Source: JAVJPJ01 sp040217295
GTDB taxonomy: Bacteria > Pseudomonadota > Alphaproteobacteria > Rhodobacterales > Rhodobacteraceae
Length of the DNA stretch: 28,901 bases
Assembly: GCA_964460185.1 (NCBI GenBank)
Contig: CAYWTM010000033.1
Span: 1-28,901, forward strand
Direction: 5' to 3'
The notes under the pieces are model-generated. The model was not told the origin of the DNA, did no database searches, and worked only from the letters and a program-made list of their open reading frames with translations. The position numbers were made by a program, and so were the translations under genes. Below are positions 1-7,543 of the stretch, one piece after another; position 1 is the stretch's first letter, and the number at the start of each line of letters is the position of its first letter.

Positions 1-427
1 GGTTCTTGATCTCGTGGGCCAGCATCTCGGCCATGCCGATGGCCGATTTCGCCGCGGATTTGGACGACATCGCACGGTCGAACCGCCCCGCCAGTTCGCG
101 ATTTTCAAGCAGCACCAGCACGAATTCGGGCCGATCCGCCAGGGGGGCGATCTGCACGTCGCAACTGACGGGTTTGCGGCTGCCCGTCCCCACGTCGACC
201 GCGTTCACGAACAGCGGTGCATGGGCCGCGCGCACCCGAACAAAGGCCTCTTCCAGGGGGGCATCGACAAAGATCTTGTCCCAGACCGGATACCCGTCCA
301 GCGATTTTTTCGATGCGTTCAGAAAGTCTTCGCCGGCGGGGTTCACGTCACAGATGCGATCGTCGGCATCGCAGATGAAGGCCGGGATGGGCAGCGATGC
401 CCAGAGAGAGTTGGTCAATTGGGTCAT
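1..427 (-). CDS. ntrB: Nitrogen regulation sensor kinase NtrB, N-terminal part (cut by window edge)
   Basis: The minus strand from an ATG at 427 encodes 142 residues and then runs off the window. It opens MTQLTNSLWASLPIPAFICD, a PAS-type sensor region, and ends at ..AEMLAHEIKN, the H-box of a histidine kinase with the phospho-accepting His. NtrB is the soluble kinase/phosphatase that controls NtrC in response to nitrogen status through PII. Its ATG overlaps the dusB stop (ATGA), so it is translationally coupled to dusB. A nifR3(dusB)-ntrB-ntrC order is known from Rhodobacter, and ntrC would be expected just outside the window. The catalytic ATPase domain is not visible, so identity rests on the N-terminus and context; I consider it strong. 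Confidence 0.88.
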   Translation of the reverse strand, partial: MTQLTNSLWASLPIPAFICDADDRICDVNPAGEDFLNASKKSLDGYPVWDKIFVDAPLEEAFVRVRAAHAPLFVNAVDVGTGSRKPVSCDVQIAPLADRPEFVLVLLENRELAGRFDRAMSSKSAAKSAIGMAEMLAHEIKN

Positions 428-1410
428 GCGGCTTTTCGCGCTTCACGCGCCGTCAGGGCTGCTGGCAGCGCACCAAGCACCGCGCCGGGGTCCGAGGCCG
501 TCAGGATGGCGCGACGCAATCCGGCCGGGGTGCGCGCCTCATCCATGTACCACCCCAGGTGCTTGCGCGCGACGCGGACCCCCAGATCACGACCGTAGAA
601 CGCCAGCATGTCCTCGTAGTGGCCGGCCACCATGTCGCTGAGCGCGTCCCCATGCGGAATATCCGGCGCATCCGCCCCGAACAGCCGCGCCCCGATCTCA
701 GCCAGCGCCCAGGGCCGCCCCTGCACACCGCGCCCCACCATGACGCCGTCGGCACCCGATTGGCGCAGCGCCCTGTCGGCAGTTGCGGCATCCACGATAT
801 CGCCATTGGCAATCACCGGGATGCTGACCGCCTGCTTCACGGCACGGATCGCGGCCCAATCGGCGGCGCCCTTGTAGAACTGGCAGCGCGTGCGCCCATG
901 GATGGTGATCATCTGCACGCCCGCGCCCTCGGCCCGGCGCGCCAACTCCGCGGCATTGAGGCATGCGTCGTCCCACCCAAGCCGGGTCTTCAGCGTCACC
1001 GGCACGCTGACCGCGCCCACAACAGCCTCGATCAGGCCCAGGGCGTGATCCAGATCGCGCATCAACGCCGATCCCGACAGGCCGGTGGTCACCTTCTTGG
1101 CGGGGCAACCCATGTTGATGTCGATGATCGCCGCACCGTGCGATTGCGCCAGCCTCGCGGCCTCTGCCATCCAATGCGCCTCGCGCCCGGCCAGTTGCAC
1201 GGCCGTCTTGGCACGCCCGAAGCCCAGTTCCGCCCGCGCCCGGACCGAGGCCTTGGCCTCGACCATCTCCTGGCTGGCCACCATCTCGGACACGACGAGG
1301 CCCGCGCCAAAGCGCGTCACCAGATCGCGAAAGGGGCGATCGGTGATTCCGGCCATCGGAGCCAGAAGTACCGGTGGCGTGAGGGGGATCCCTGCCAGAA
1401 AAACCGACAA
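424..1410 (-). CDS. dusB: tRNA-dihydrouridine synthase DusB (NifR3)
   Basis: Encodes a 328-aa FMN- and NADPH-dependent enzyme that reduces uridine to dihydrouridine in the tRNA D-loop. The TIM-barrel start (PPVLLAPMAGITDRPFRDLV), the INMGCPAKKV segment with the catalytic Cys region, the TIHGRTR segment and the NGDIVD segment are all DusB hallmarks. The open frame extends further upstream, but I place the start at a TTG (1410): an AAGGA lies 8 nt before it and the conserved family N-terminus follows directly. No in-frame ATG lies close to that point. The gene is first in a dusB-ntrB unit and ends in an ATGA overlap with ntrB. It is divergent from ispDF across about 180 bp that contains an inverted repeat (1462-1484). 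Confidence 0.93.
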   Translation of the reverse strand: MSVFLAGIPLTPPVLLAPMAGITDRPFRDLVTRFGAGLVVSEMVASQEMVEAKASVRARAELGFGRAKTAVQLAGREAHWMAEAARLAQSHGAAIIDINMGCPAKKVTTGLSGSALMRDLDHALGLIEAVVGAVSVPVTLKTRLGWDDACLNAAELARRAEGAGVQMITIHGRTRCQFYKGAADWAAIRAVKQAVSIPVIANGDIVDAATADRALRQSGADGVMVGRGVQGRPWALAEIGARLFGADAPDIPHGDALSDMVAGHYEDMLAFYGRDLGVRVARKHLGWYMDEARTPAGLRRAILTASDPGAVLGALPAALTAREARKAA

Positions 1411-1461
1411 ATGCTCAATCCTTGTGCGTTCTGACGTTCGGGATAGAGATAAACGCCAGGG

Positions 1462-1484
1462 GTTACAAAGCAAACTCTTGTAAC
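1462..1484. repeat. Inverted repeat in the dusB leader
   Basis: Perfect 7-bp arms GTTACAA (1462-1468) and TTGTAAC (1478-1484) are separated by 9 bp, about 50 bp before the dusB start and about 110 bp before ispDF. It could be an operator for either divergent unit or an RNA hairpin in the dusB leader. No run of T follows on either strand that would make it a clear terminator. Which protein might bind it is unknown. Confidence 0.4.
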
Positions 1485-1591
1485 AACCCGAGCGGCCGAA
1501 AGGTTCGCACAAAAATTAGGCATACCGTCTGATTTTTCATCCCTCGCCATGTCCAGTTGTGCGGCGCAAGGTGAGCGACTATCACCAATCC

Positions 1592-2758
1592 ATGGTCGAA
1601 AAACGCCCCTCCGATCCCCGCCCCAAGACCGCAGCGCTGATCGTCGCGGCGGGTCAGGGTATTCGCGCGGGCGGCGGCCTGCCCAAGCAATGGCATGAGA
1701 TTGCAGGGAAAACCGTCGCGCAATGGACGGTGTCGGCGTTTGACCGGCACCCAGAAATTGACCTGATTCTGGTGATGGTCCGCCCTGACAGCGACCCCGC
1801 CCTTTGGCCACGGGCGGAAACCGAGCTCTTGATCGGGCACGGCGGCGATACCCGTGGCGAGACCGTGCGCAAGGGGCTGGACATGCTGGCCGCGGCCGGC
1901 CAGGACCGCGTGCTGATCCATGACGTGGCGCGCCCCGGTGTGTCGCGCGGTGTGATCGACGCGGTGCTGGCCGCACTCGACACCCATCCCGGCGCCGCGC
2001 CTGCGCTGCCGGTCACCGATGCGCTGTGGCGCGGCACGGGCAAGGTGAGCGGCACCCAGGATCGCGCCGGGCTTTGGCGCGCACAGACGCCTCAGGGCTT
2101 TCACCTGTCGGCCATCTCCAGCGCACATCTGACCTTTGAGGGCACCCCCGCCGACGATGTCGAGGTGGCGCGCGCGGCGGGGCTGGACGTCGCCATCGTC
2201 GCGGGCGATGAGGCCAATCTGAAAATCACCGGCCCCGAGGATTTCGCCCGGGCCGCAGCAGTCTTGACGGAGAGCCGAATGGATATTCGCGTCGGAAACG
2301 GATTTGACGTCCACCGGTTCGGACCGGGGGATCATGTGATGCTGTGCGGGGTCGCTGTTCCCTTTGGGCGCGGGCTGCAAGGGCACTCGGACGCCGATGT
2401 CGGCCTGCACACGGTGACCGACGCGATTTACGGGGCCTTGGCCGAGGGCGATATCGGCACCCATTTCCCGCCGTCAGACCCGCAATGGAAAGGCGCGCAG
2501 AGCCATATCTTTCTGACCCACGCGGTCGATCTGGCGATCTCCAGAGGGTTCACCATCACCAATGCGGATCTGACGCTGATCTGCGAGGCCCCCAAGATCG
2601 GGCCCCATGCCGGACCCATGCGGGCGCGCCTGGCGGACCTGTTGCGCATCGAGGTGGGCCGCGTGTCCGTGAAGGCCACCACCACCGAACGGCTTGGCTT
2701 TACCGGCCGCGGCGAAGGCATCGCGGCACTGGCGACCGTCACCCTGGTGGCGTCATGA
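1592..2758 (+). CDS. ispDF: Bifunctional IspD/IspF of the MEP isoprenoid pathway
   Basis: A 388-aa fusion. Residues 1-229 are IspD (2-C-methyl-D-erythritol 4-phosphate cytidylyltransferase), with the nucleotide-binding start AALIVAAGQG..GGLPKQW and the VLIHDVARP motif. Residues 230-388, starting at an internal Met (2279), are IspF (2-C-methyl-D-erythritol 2,4-cyclodiphosphate synthase), with GNGFDVHRF, the metal-ligand Asp/His pair, GHSDADVGLH, and the C-terminal KATTTERLGFTGRGEGIAA. The two catalyse non-consecutive steps of the pathway; such fusions are common in alphaproteobacteria. The ATG at 1592 has no strong ribosome site. In-frame GTGs at 1559 and 1571 are alternatives, the latter just after GCAAG. 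First gene of an operon: pgpA starts within its stop codon. Confidence 0.94.
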   Translation: MVEKRPSDPRPKTAALIVAAGQGIRAGGGLPKQWHEIAGKTVAQWTVSAFDRHPEIDLILVMVRPDSDPALWPRAETELLIGHGGDTRGETVRKGLDMLAAAGQDRVLIHDVARPGVSRGVIDAVLAALDTHPGAAPALPVTDALWRGTGKVSGTQDRAGLWRAQTPQGFHLSAISSAHLTFEGTPADDVEVARAAGLDVAIVAGDEANLKITGPEDFARAAAVLTESRMDIRVGNGFDVHRFGPGDHVMLCGVAVPFGRGLQGHSDADVGLHTVTDAIYGALAEGDIGTHFPPSDPQWKGAQSHIFLTHAVDLAISRGFTITNADLTLICEAPKIGPHAGPMRARLADLLRIEVGRVSVKATTTERLGFTGRGEGIAALATVTLVAS

Positions 2759-3249
2759 CGCGGGCGATCACGACCTTTTTCTATGTCGGGCTGTTGCGAC
2801 CCGCACCCGGCACCTGGGGCAGTCTGGCCGCCCTTCCGGCCGCCTGGGTATTGCATCAGGTCGGCGGGTTCTGGCTGCTGTTGGTGGCGACGCTGGCGAT
2901 CACCGGTCTGGGCTGGTGGGCAACCGGCATCGAAACCCGCGACCGCGACGACAAGGACCCGTCAGAGATCGTCATCGACGAGGTCGCAGGCCAGTGGATC
3001 GCGCTGTGGCCCGTGTCGCTTGGGGCCATGATGGCCGGCGCGGATGTCATCGCGCTGTGGCCGGGGATCGTGACCGCCTTCATCGCGTTCCGCGCCTTTG
3101 ACATCCTGAAACCGGGGCCCGTCGGATGGGCTGACCGGCAACCGGGCGCCTTCGGCGTGATGGCCGATGATGTCATTGCAGGTTGGCTCGCGGCGATGGT
3201 CGTGGCCCTGCTGGCGGTCCTTGCGCATCTGCCGGGACTGGCGGGATGA
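2755..3249 (+). CDS. pgpA: Phosphatidylglycerophosphatase A
   Basis: A 164-aa integral membrane enzyme that dephosphorylates phosphatidylglycerol phosphate to phosphatidylglycerol. Visible family features are GLLRPAPGTWGSL at the N-terminus, the acidic DDKDPSEIVIDEVAGQ motif (metal-binding catalytic region), and FRAFDILKPGPVGWADR with GVMADDVIAG near the C-terminus. Hydrophobic stretches lie at about 20-60, 82-108 and 138-160. Length matches the family. The start ATG overlaps the ispDF stop (ATGA), and its own stop overlaps the next gene's start in the same way, so the three genes are translated as a coupled unit. Confidence 0.93.
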   Translation: MTRAITTFFYVGLLRPAPGTWGSLAALPAAWVLHQVGGFWLLLVATLAITGLGWWATGIETRDRDDKDPSEIVIDEVAGQWIALWPVSLGAMMAGADVIALWPGIVTAFIAFRAFDILKPGPVGWADRQPGAFGVMADDVIAGWLAAMVVALLAVLAHLPGLAG

Positions 3250-3773
3250 GCCGGGCAGCCGATCTGCTGCAGGCCGCGCGCGCGGCGGCGCATGTCATCG
3301 CCACCGCCGAAAGCTGCACCGGCGGGCTGGTGGCGGGGGCCATCACCGATATCGCGGGGTCCTCCGCCATCTTCGATCGCGGGTTCGTCACCTATACCAA
3401 CCGCGCCAAGGTCGAGATGTTGGGGGTCAGCCCCGGCACGCTGCAGGCCCATGGCGCGGTATCGGAACAGGTGGCGCTGGAAATGGCGCGAGGCGCACTG
3501 CAACGCTCGCAGGCCACCATTGCCGTATCCATCACCGGCATCGCGGGCCCCGGCGGATCGGACGCAAAGCCCGAAGGCAGGGTCTGCTTTGGTCTTGCCT
3601 GCGCAAGCGGCATTCGCGCGACCACGGTAGAGTTCGGCGCACTGGGCCGCGACAAGGTGCGTGCGGCCTCGGTCGAGCACGCGCTTGGATTGATTCTGGC
3701 CTCGATTGCCGACGATCGGCACGACAGCCTCGAGCTGCGCCGCGCCAATGCGGCGGATCTGGGCCGCGTCTGA
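3246..3773 (+). CDS. CinA C-terminal domain protein (NMN amidohydrolase, PncC-like)
   Basis: A 175-aa stand-alone CinA C-terminal domain. The family motif AESCTGGLVAGAITDIAGSS lies near residue 20, followed by YTNRAKVEMLGV and SITGIAGPGGSDAKPEGRV. In characterised members this domain deamidates nicotinamide mononucleotide to nicotinate mononucleotide, and the Ser in the AESCTGG motif is catalytic. The N-terminal MoCF-like domain of full CinA is absent, as in E. coli PncC. The start ATG overlaps the pgpA stop (ATGA). The NMN-deamidase role is inferred from the family; the domain assignment itself is secure. Confidence 0.9.
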   Translation: MSRAADLLQAARAAAHVIATAESCTGGLVAGAITDIAGSSAIFDRGFVTYTNRAKVEMLGVSPGTLQAHGAVSEQVALEMARGALQRSQATIAVSITGIAGPGGSDAKPEGRVCFGLACASGIRATTVEFGALGRDKVRAASVEHALGLILASIADDRHDSLELRRANAADLGRV

Positions 3774-3796
3774 CGGCCATCGCCGTCCGGTTGCCT

Positions 3797-3825
3797 TTGA
3801 CAGCAGGCCCGCAGGCCCCTACCCT
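3797..3825 (+). promoter_or_regulatory. Probable sigma-70 type promoter
   Basis: A perfect -35 hexamer TTGACA (3797-3802) is followed by a 17-bp spacer and TACCCT (3820-3825), 34 bp before the ATG at 3860. The spacing is ideal and the -35 is consensus; the -10 matches four of six positions. It would give the 3860 gene a start of its own, separate from the ispDF operon. Confidence 0.5.
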
Positions 3826-3859
3826 CACTGTCAACACACGGCAGGCGAGCAGGCCAGCA

Positions 3860-4312
3860 ATGACCGAGTTACCAGAGTTCTATTTTCGGATCCGCGAGAA
3901 CGGCGCGGCCGTGTTTCGCGTGTCGACCGACAATCGTCAGCGCCGGATCGAGATGGACGAGATCGCCACCGTCAATATCCGCAACGGCAACGTCAGGCCG
4001 CACGGCGACCGCGCGCTCAGCACCGAGGAAACAAACGTGATCCGGGACTGGATCGAAGAACGCCGCGCGGTGCTTGCGGACCGGGACATCGACGATATTC
4101 ACCGGGCAATCGATTATCTGAACCTCACGACCCAATGGGCGCAGTCGCGCGCCTCGGACGAGGATCTGGACGAGGTCACCGACCGTCTGTTGCTGGCGAT
4201 GCACGATCTGCGGACGGTGCTGGTGCGCAAGAAGGCCGACAGGCTTATGGCCGCGGGCCGGCAGGAAGACGATCGCGGCGAGGCGAAGGCCGCGGACAGG
4301 GCCGGCTCATGA
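3860..4312 (+). CDS. Conserved-looking hypothetical cytoplasmic protein
   Basis: A 150-aa protein with no signal peptide or membrane segment. It opens TELPEFYFRIRENGAAVFRV, which reads like a small beta-rich module, then turns strongly alpha-helical and charged (EETNVIRDWIEERRAVLADR onward). The tail after about residue 130 is rich in Lys, Arg, Asp and Ala and looks disordered. I do not recognise a named family. It sits after the ispDF-pgpA-cinA operon with an 86-bp gap that holds a promoter-like sequence, and before a TetR-type gene. Base usage matches its neighbours, so it looks resident. Start choice: the ATG at 3860 directly precedes the well-formed N-terminal sequence. Confidence 0.72.
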   Translation: MTELPEFYFRIRENGAAVFRVSTDNRQRRIEMDEIATVNIRNGNVRPHGDRALSTEETNVIRDWIEERRAVLADRDIDDIHRAIDYLNLTTQWAQSRASDEDLDEVTDRLLLAMHDLRTVLVRKKADRLMAAGRQEDDRGEAKAADRAGS

Positions 4313-4357
4313 TCGGGCACGGCGGACGGGTTACCGCGAGACGTCGGAGGGATCACG

Positions 4358-4915
4358 ATGGTGTCACTGAACAAGACTGACATGTTGTCGGCCATGTCCG
4401 CCCATGTGCGCGCGCACGGCCTGGCGGGCGCCAGCCTCAGGCCACTGGCCCGCGCGGCCGGAACGTCAGACCGGATGCTGATCTACCATTTCGGAAGCAA
4501 GGACGGCTTGATGGCCGCGCTCTTGAGCCACCTGGCCGACCAGATGGCCGGCAACCTGTCCGCAGCCATGCCCAAAGACCCGGCCGAGGGCGAGGCCGAT
4601 TGCCTGTCACAGATCCTTGCGCTGCTGCGCACCAGTACCTTTGCGCCGGATGTGCGGATCTGGTTCGACATCCTGTCGGCCGCCGCGCGGGGCGATGCCG
4701 CACATGTGGCTGCGGGACATGTCATCCTGAACGCCCAGGTGCAGTGGATCGCGGCGCGCCTTCCTGCGGGCACGCGCAGGCCCAACCTGCGCGCCCGGGA
4801 AATCCTGGCGGTGTTGCAAGGCGTGCTGGTGATGGATGCGGTGGGCATGACCAAGGCCGCCGACGCCGCCGTGGCCCGTTTTTGCAGGGACACCGCCCCG
4901 GTCACCGCGGAGTGA
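4358..4915 (+). CDS. TetR/AcrR-family transcriptional regulator
   Basis: A 185-aa protein with an N-terminal helix-turn-helix: GLAGASLRPLARAAGTSDRMLIYHF at about 22-46 is the TetR pattern, with the recognition helix ending in the typical IYHFGSKDGL. The rest is a helical ligand and dimerisation domain with no obvious signature. A good ribosome site (GGAGG) precedes the ATG. The gene ends convergently with the DUF6314 gene, overlapping by 14 bp. The target is not evident: TetR regulators often act on a neighbour, but the flanking genes show no transporter or enzyme that is an obvious candidate. The RND operon about 18 kb away carries TetR-like dyads, but a link is speculation. Confidence 0.88.
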   Translation: MVSLNKTDMLSAMSAHVRAHGLAGASLRPLARAAGTSDRMLIYHFGSKDGLMAALLSHLADQMAGNLSAAMPKDPAEGEADCLSQILALLRTSTFAPDVRIWFDILSAAARGDAAHVAAGHVILNAQVQWIAARLPAGTRRPNLRAREILAVLQGVLVMDAVGMTKAADAAVARFCRDTAPVTAE

Positions 4916-5321
4916 ACCGGCTGGTGATGCGCGCATCCTTGCGCGGCCCGGTGACATGCCAGTGCTGTTCCCACACCGGCCAGGCCTCGAAAGTGTAGCG
5001 CACATCGTAGACGTCGGGCGGGCAGAGATGGCGATCTGCGACCGGCCCCGACACACTGCCCGGCCGCAAGCGATGAAACGGGCGGCCATCCTCGAACAGC
5101 ACGATCAAGCCGTCTTGCTCGGCACGCCAAAGATATACGCGACTGGCCTGCATCGGCGGTGCGCTTCCATAGTGCAACAGGCCGCGTTCCTCCTGCCGCA
5201 GACCGTCGGCGTCGCGCAGCCAGATGGCCTCGCCCTCCAACCGCCCGGACAGGCCCGCGCGCAGATCCTCGATCCGGCGCGTCAGGTGCCACCGCCCCTC
5301 CAGATCAGACAGGTCGATCAC
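4902..5321 (-). CDS. DUF6314 family protein
   Basis: A 139-aa soluble protein. It shows the pattern I associate with DUF6314: L-x-G-x-W near the N-terminus (LEGRWHLTRRI), an ARxY-W-like strand (SRVYLWRAEQ), FEDGRPFHRL, HLCPPDVYDVRYTF, and a terminal W-x-V-x-GPRKDARITSRF. The alternating strand pattern suggests a lipocalin-like beta barrel, which would bind a small hydrophobic ligand, but no function is established. Its ATG overlaps the stop of the secreted protein upstream (ATGA), so the two are coupled. Family assignment is from memory of the motif; the ligand is unknown. Confidence 0.78.
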   Translation of the reverse strand: MIDLSDLEGRWHLTRRIEDLRAGLSGRLEGEAIWLRDADGLRQEERGLLHYGSAPPMQASRVYLWRAEQDGLIVLFEDGRPFHRLRPGSVSGPVADRHLCPPDVYDVRYTFEAWPVWEQHWHVTGPRKDARITSRFTPR

Positions 5322-5659
5322 TCGTCAAATGCCCCGATGCTTTCGTTGTCCCAGTCATCCACGAAACGAACACCCCGCGCCCCGTCGTGAAAGACGTCGT
5401 AGCAATCCCAATCCGTTGCAGGCGGCCACTGGCTGCAATATCGCCCCGCCGCGATCCGCCAATACCCCCACGAGGGCTCGCCATAGGCATAAAGTGTCCG
5501 GCCGGTGGCATGAAAGACCTGCGTGGCCCCGGTTTCATAGACGAGGGGATGATCGATCAACAGCGCCGACAGGGCCGCGTCATCGGTGACCGGCCGCCAG
5601 TCCTGCGCTGCCAGCGGTCCCGCGAACAGCGTCAGCGCCAGTGCCGCGATATGTCTCAT
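5318..5659 (-). CDS. Small secreted protein, Trp/Cys-containing, function unknown
   Basis: A 113-aa protein with a clear signal peptide (MRHIAALALTLFAGPLAAQ, cleavage after AAQ or at the A-A preceding it). The mature part has YAYGEPSWGYWRIAAGRYCS followed by QWPPATDWDCYDVF: an aromatic-rich W-R..G..C..W pattern with two cysteines that could form a disulphide. This pattern is loosely like DUF995-type periplasmic proteins, but I am not confident of that. The start at 5659 is well supported by GAGGTGA just upstream. It is the first gene of a coupled pair with DUF6314 and is divergent from purB. Confidence 0.75.
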   Translation of the reverse strand: MRHIAALALTLFAGPLAAQDWRPVTDDAALSALLIDHPLVYETGATQVFHATGRTLYAYGEPSWGYWRIAAGRYCSQWPPATDWDCYDVFHDGARGVRFVDDWDNESIGAFDE

Positions 5660-5674
5660 CTGGTTCACCTCGCC

Positions 5675-5703
5675 TTGCCGCTGCGCCCTCGCCTGCCTAT
5701 GAG
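5675..5703 (+). promoter_or_regulatory. Probable purB promoter
   Basis: TTGCCG (5675-5680), a 17-bp spacer and TATGAG (5698-5703) lie 35 bp before the purB ATG. Both hexamers keep the strongest positions of the sigma-70 consensus and the spacing is ideal. Not tested by any alignment. Confidence 0.45.
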
Positions 5704-5738
5704 AGCGCACAAGCCCGTCACAACGCAAGGCCCTGCCC

Positions 5739-7046
5739 ATGATCCCCCGCTATTCCCGCCCCGATATGGTCGCCCTCTGGGAGCCCGCCGCCAAGTTCCG
5801 CATCTGGTACGAGATCGAAGCCCATGCCTGCGATGCGCAGGCCGATCTGGGCGTGATCCCGCGTGAAAACGCCGACGCCGTCTGGAAAGCCAAGGACGTG
5901 GAATTCGACGTGGCCCGCATCGACGAGATCGAGGCCGTCACCAAGCATGACGTGATCGCCTTTCTCACGCACCTGGCCGAACATGTGGGCAGCGATCAGG
6001 CGCGGTTCGTGCATCAGGGCATGACCAGTTCCGACGTGCTGGACACCACCTTCAACATCCAGTTGGTCCGCGCCAGCGACATCTTGCTTGCGGATATGGA
6101 CGCGCTTCTGGCGGCTTTGAAGACACGCGCGATGGAACACAAGATGACCGTGCGCATCGGCCGGTCGCACGGGATCCACGCGGAACCCGTGACCATGGGC
6201 CTGACCTTTGCCCGCTTCTATGCCGAGATGGACCGCAACCGGAACCGCCTGGAAAAGGCCCGCTACGAGATCGCGACCGGCGCCATTTCGGGCGCGGTCG
6301 GCACATTCGCCAACATTGATCCCGCCGTCGAGGCCCATGTCTGCGCGCAATTGGGCCTGCGCCCGGAACCGATCAGCACCCAGGTCATCCCGCGCGATCG
6401 TCACGCCATGTTCTTTGCCACCCTTGGCGTCATCGCCTCGTCGATCGAAAACATCGCGACCGAAATCCGCCACATGCAGCGCACCGAGGTGCTGGAGGCC
6501 GAGGAATTCTTTTCCAAGGGCCAAAAGGGATCCTCTGCGATGCCCCACAAGCGCAACCCGGTCCTGACCGAGAACCTGACCGGTCTTGCACGGATGGTGC
6601 GCTCGGCGGTGGTGCCCGCCATGGAAAACGTGGCGCTGTGGCACGAGCGTGACATCTCGCATTCCTCGGTCGAACGGATGATCGGCCCGGATGCCACCAT
6701 CACGCTGGATTTCGCATTGGCGCGCCTGACCGGCGTGATCGAAAAGCTGGTGATCTATCCCGACAACATGATCGCCAACATGAACAAGTTTCGCGGCCTC
6801 GTGCATTCGCAGCGCGTGCTACTGGCGCTGACCCAGGCCGGTGTCAGCCGCGAGGACGCCTATCGCCTGGTGCAGCGCAATGCGATGAAAGTCTGGGAAC
6901 AGGGCAAGGATTTCAAAACCGAGCTTCTGGGCGATGCGGAGGTCACCGCCGCCCTTGGCGCGGCCCAGATCGAAGAAAAATTCGACCTGGGCTACCATAC
7001 CAAACACGTGGACACGATTTTCCAGCGCGTCTTCGGTGAAAGCTGA
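5739..7046 (+). CDS. purB: Adenylosuccinate lyase
   Basis: A 435-aa cytoplasmic enzyme of the fumarase/aspartase superfamily. It performs two steps of purine synthesis: SAICAR to AICAR plus fumarate, and adenylosuccinate to AMP plus fumarate. Visible motifs are HQGMTSSDVLDT near residue 92, GRSHGIHAEPVTMG around 145-158, and the superfamily signature GSSAMPHKRNP at 264-274, with the flexible-loop serines that supply the catalytic residue. It begins IPRYSRPDMVALW, typical of the family. AAGG precedes the ATG. The length is standard. It appears to be a single-gene unit with its own promoter; the small gene that follows is separated by 156 bp. Confidence 0.97.
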   Translation: MIPRYSRPDMVALWEPAAKFRIWYEIEAHACDAQADLGVIPRENADAVWKAKDVEFDVARIDEIEAVTKHDVIAFLTHLAEHVGSDQARFVHQGMTSSDVLDTTFNIQLVRASDILLADMDALLAALKTRAMEHKMTVRIGRSHGIHAEPVTMGLTFARFYAEMDRNRNRLEKARYEIATGAISGAVGTFANIDPAVEAHVCAQLGLRPEPISTQVIPRDRHAMFFATLGVIASSIENIATEIRHMQRTEVLEAEEFFSKGQKGSSAMPHKRNPVLTENLTGLARMVRSAVVPAMENVALWHERDISHSSVERMIGPDATITLDFALARLTGVIEKLVIYPDNMIANMNKFRGLVHSQRVLLALTQAGVSREDAYRLVQRNAMKVWEQGKDFKTELLGDAEVTAALGAAQIEEKFDLGYHTKHVDTIFQRVFGES

Positions 7047-7123
7047 ACCGTCCATTCAACCATGACGCGAAGGCCCTAACATTATCATTCTTTAACAATG
7101 CCTTACATGGCTGCTGCAAATTC

Positions 7124-7151
7124 TTGCCTTTTCCCGCACCCGTGCTACCTT
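7124..7151 (+). promoter_or_regulatory. Possible promoter of the small secreted-protein gene
   Basis: TTGCCT (7124-7129), a 16-bp spacer and TACCTT (7146-7151) lie about 50 bp before the ATG at 7203, in a region that is more AT-rich than its surroundings. Moderate match only. Confidence 0.35.
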
Positions 7152-7202
7152 TTTACGTGCAAGTAAACCGACCGGACAGCAACCGTGAAAGGAATAGCAT
7201 CA

Positions 7203-7367
7203 ATGCGCATCAAATCCCTTCTGGCCGCCTTCGTTCTTATGGCCGTGCCAGGTTTCGCCTACGCCGAGTGTTCTTGGGGGGCGGCCTACGAGACGACCAT
7301 GAGCTGCGCTGAAGGCACCGCCTGGGACGCAAATGCTCAGACATGTGTTCCCACGGCGACCAGCTAA
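7203..7367 (+). CDS. Small secreted cysteine-motif protein
   Basis: A 54-aa protein. MRIKSLLAAFVLMAVPGFAY then A-E is a signal peptide (cleavage likely after AYA), leaving about 33 mature residues. The mature part holds three cysteines, C23, C35 and C48; the last two frame C-AEG-TA-WD-ANAQT-C. The same C-AEG-xx-WD-xxxQ-x-C spacing recurs in the next gene. It resembles half of a peritrophin-A/CBM14-type disulphide unit, but it is too short for that call. An upstream in-frame GTG (7185) is possible, yet the AAAGGA just before 7203 favours the ATG. It has its own likely promoter and is followed by a strong hairpin. Short proteins of this kind next to purB are, from memory, frequent in Rhodobacterales. 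Function unknown. Confidence 0.75.
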   Translation: MRIKSLLAAFVLMAVPGFAYAECSWGAAYETTMSCAEGTAWDANAQTCVPTATS

Positions 7368-7389
7368 GACACCGCCAGACCTGATCTTG

Positions 7390-7424
7390 AATCGCGCGCC
7401 CTGTTGGACCCGGGGCGCGCGATT
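7390..7424 (+). terminator. Terminator-like hairpin after the small secreted-protein gene
   Basis: A perfect 12-bp stem, AATCGCGCGCCC (7390-7401) pairing with GGGCGCGCGATT (7413-7424), with an 11-nt loop, starts 22 bp after the stop codon. The T-tract is very short (TTT then GCG), so termination may be partial or protein-assisted. Confidence 0.65.
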
Positions 7425-7543
7425 TGCGTTTCGGCCTTCTGATCCGGATGCGTGTGATCATCTGACAAGGTTGTGTTTTGACGACCGGCTGTGCCGCTCC
7501 ATCTCACGGCACATCCGCAAAACACAATTCCGGGAGCCCCTAG

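Noticed and set aside
5718..6806. A 362-aa open frame on the minus strand opposite purB
   Set aside because: High-GC DNA gives long antisense frames; the sequence has no family motif and purB is certain on the other strand.
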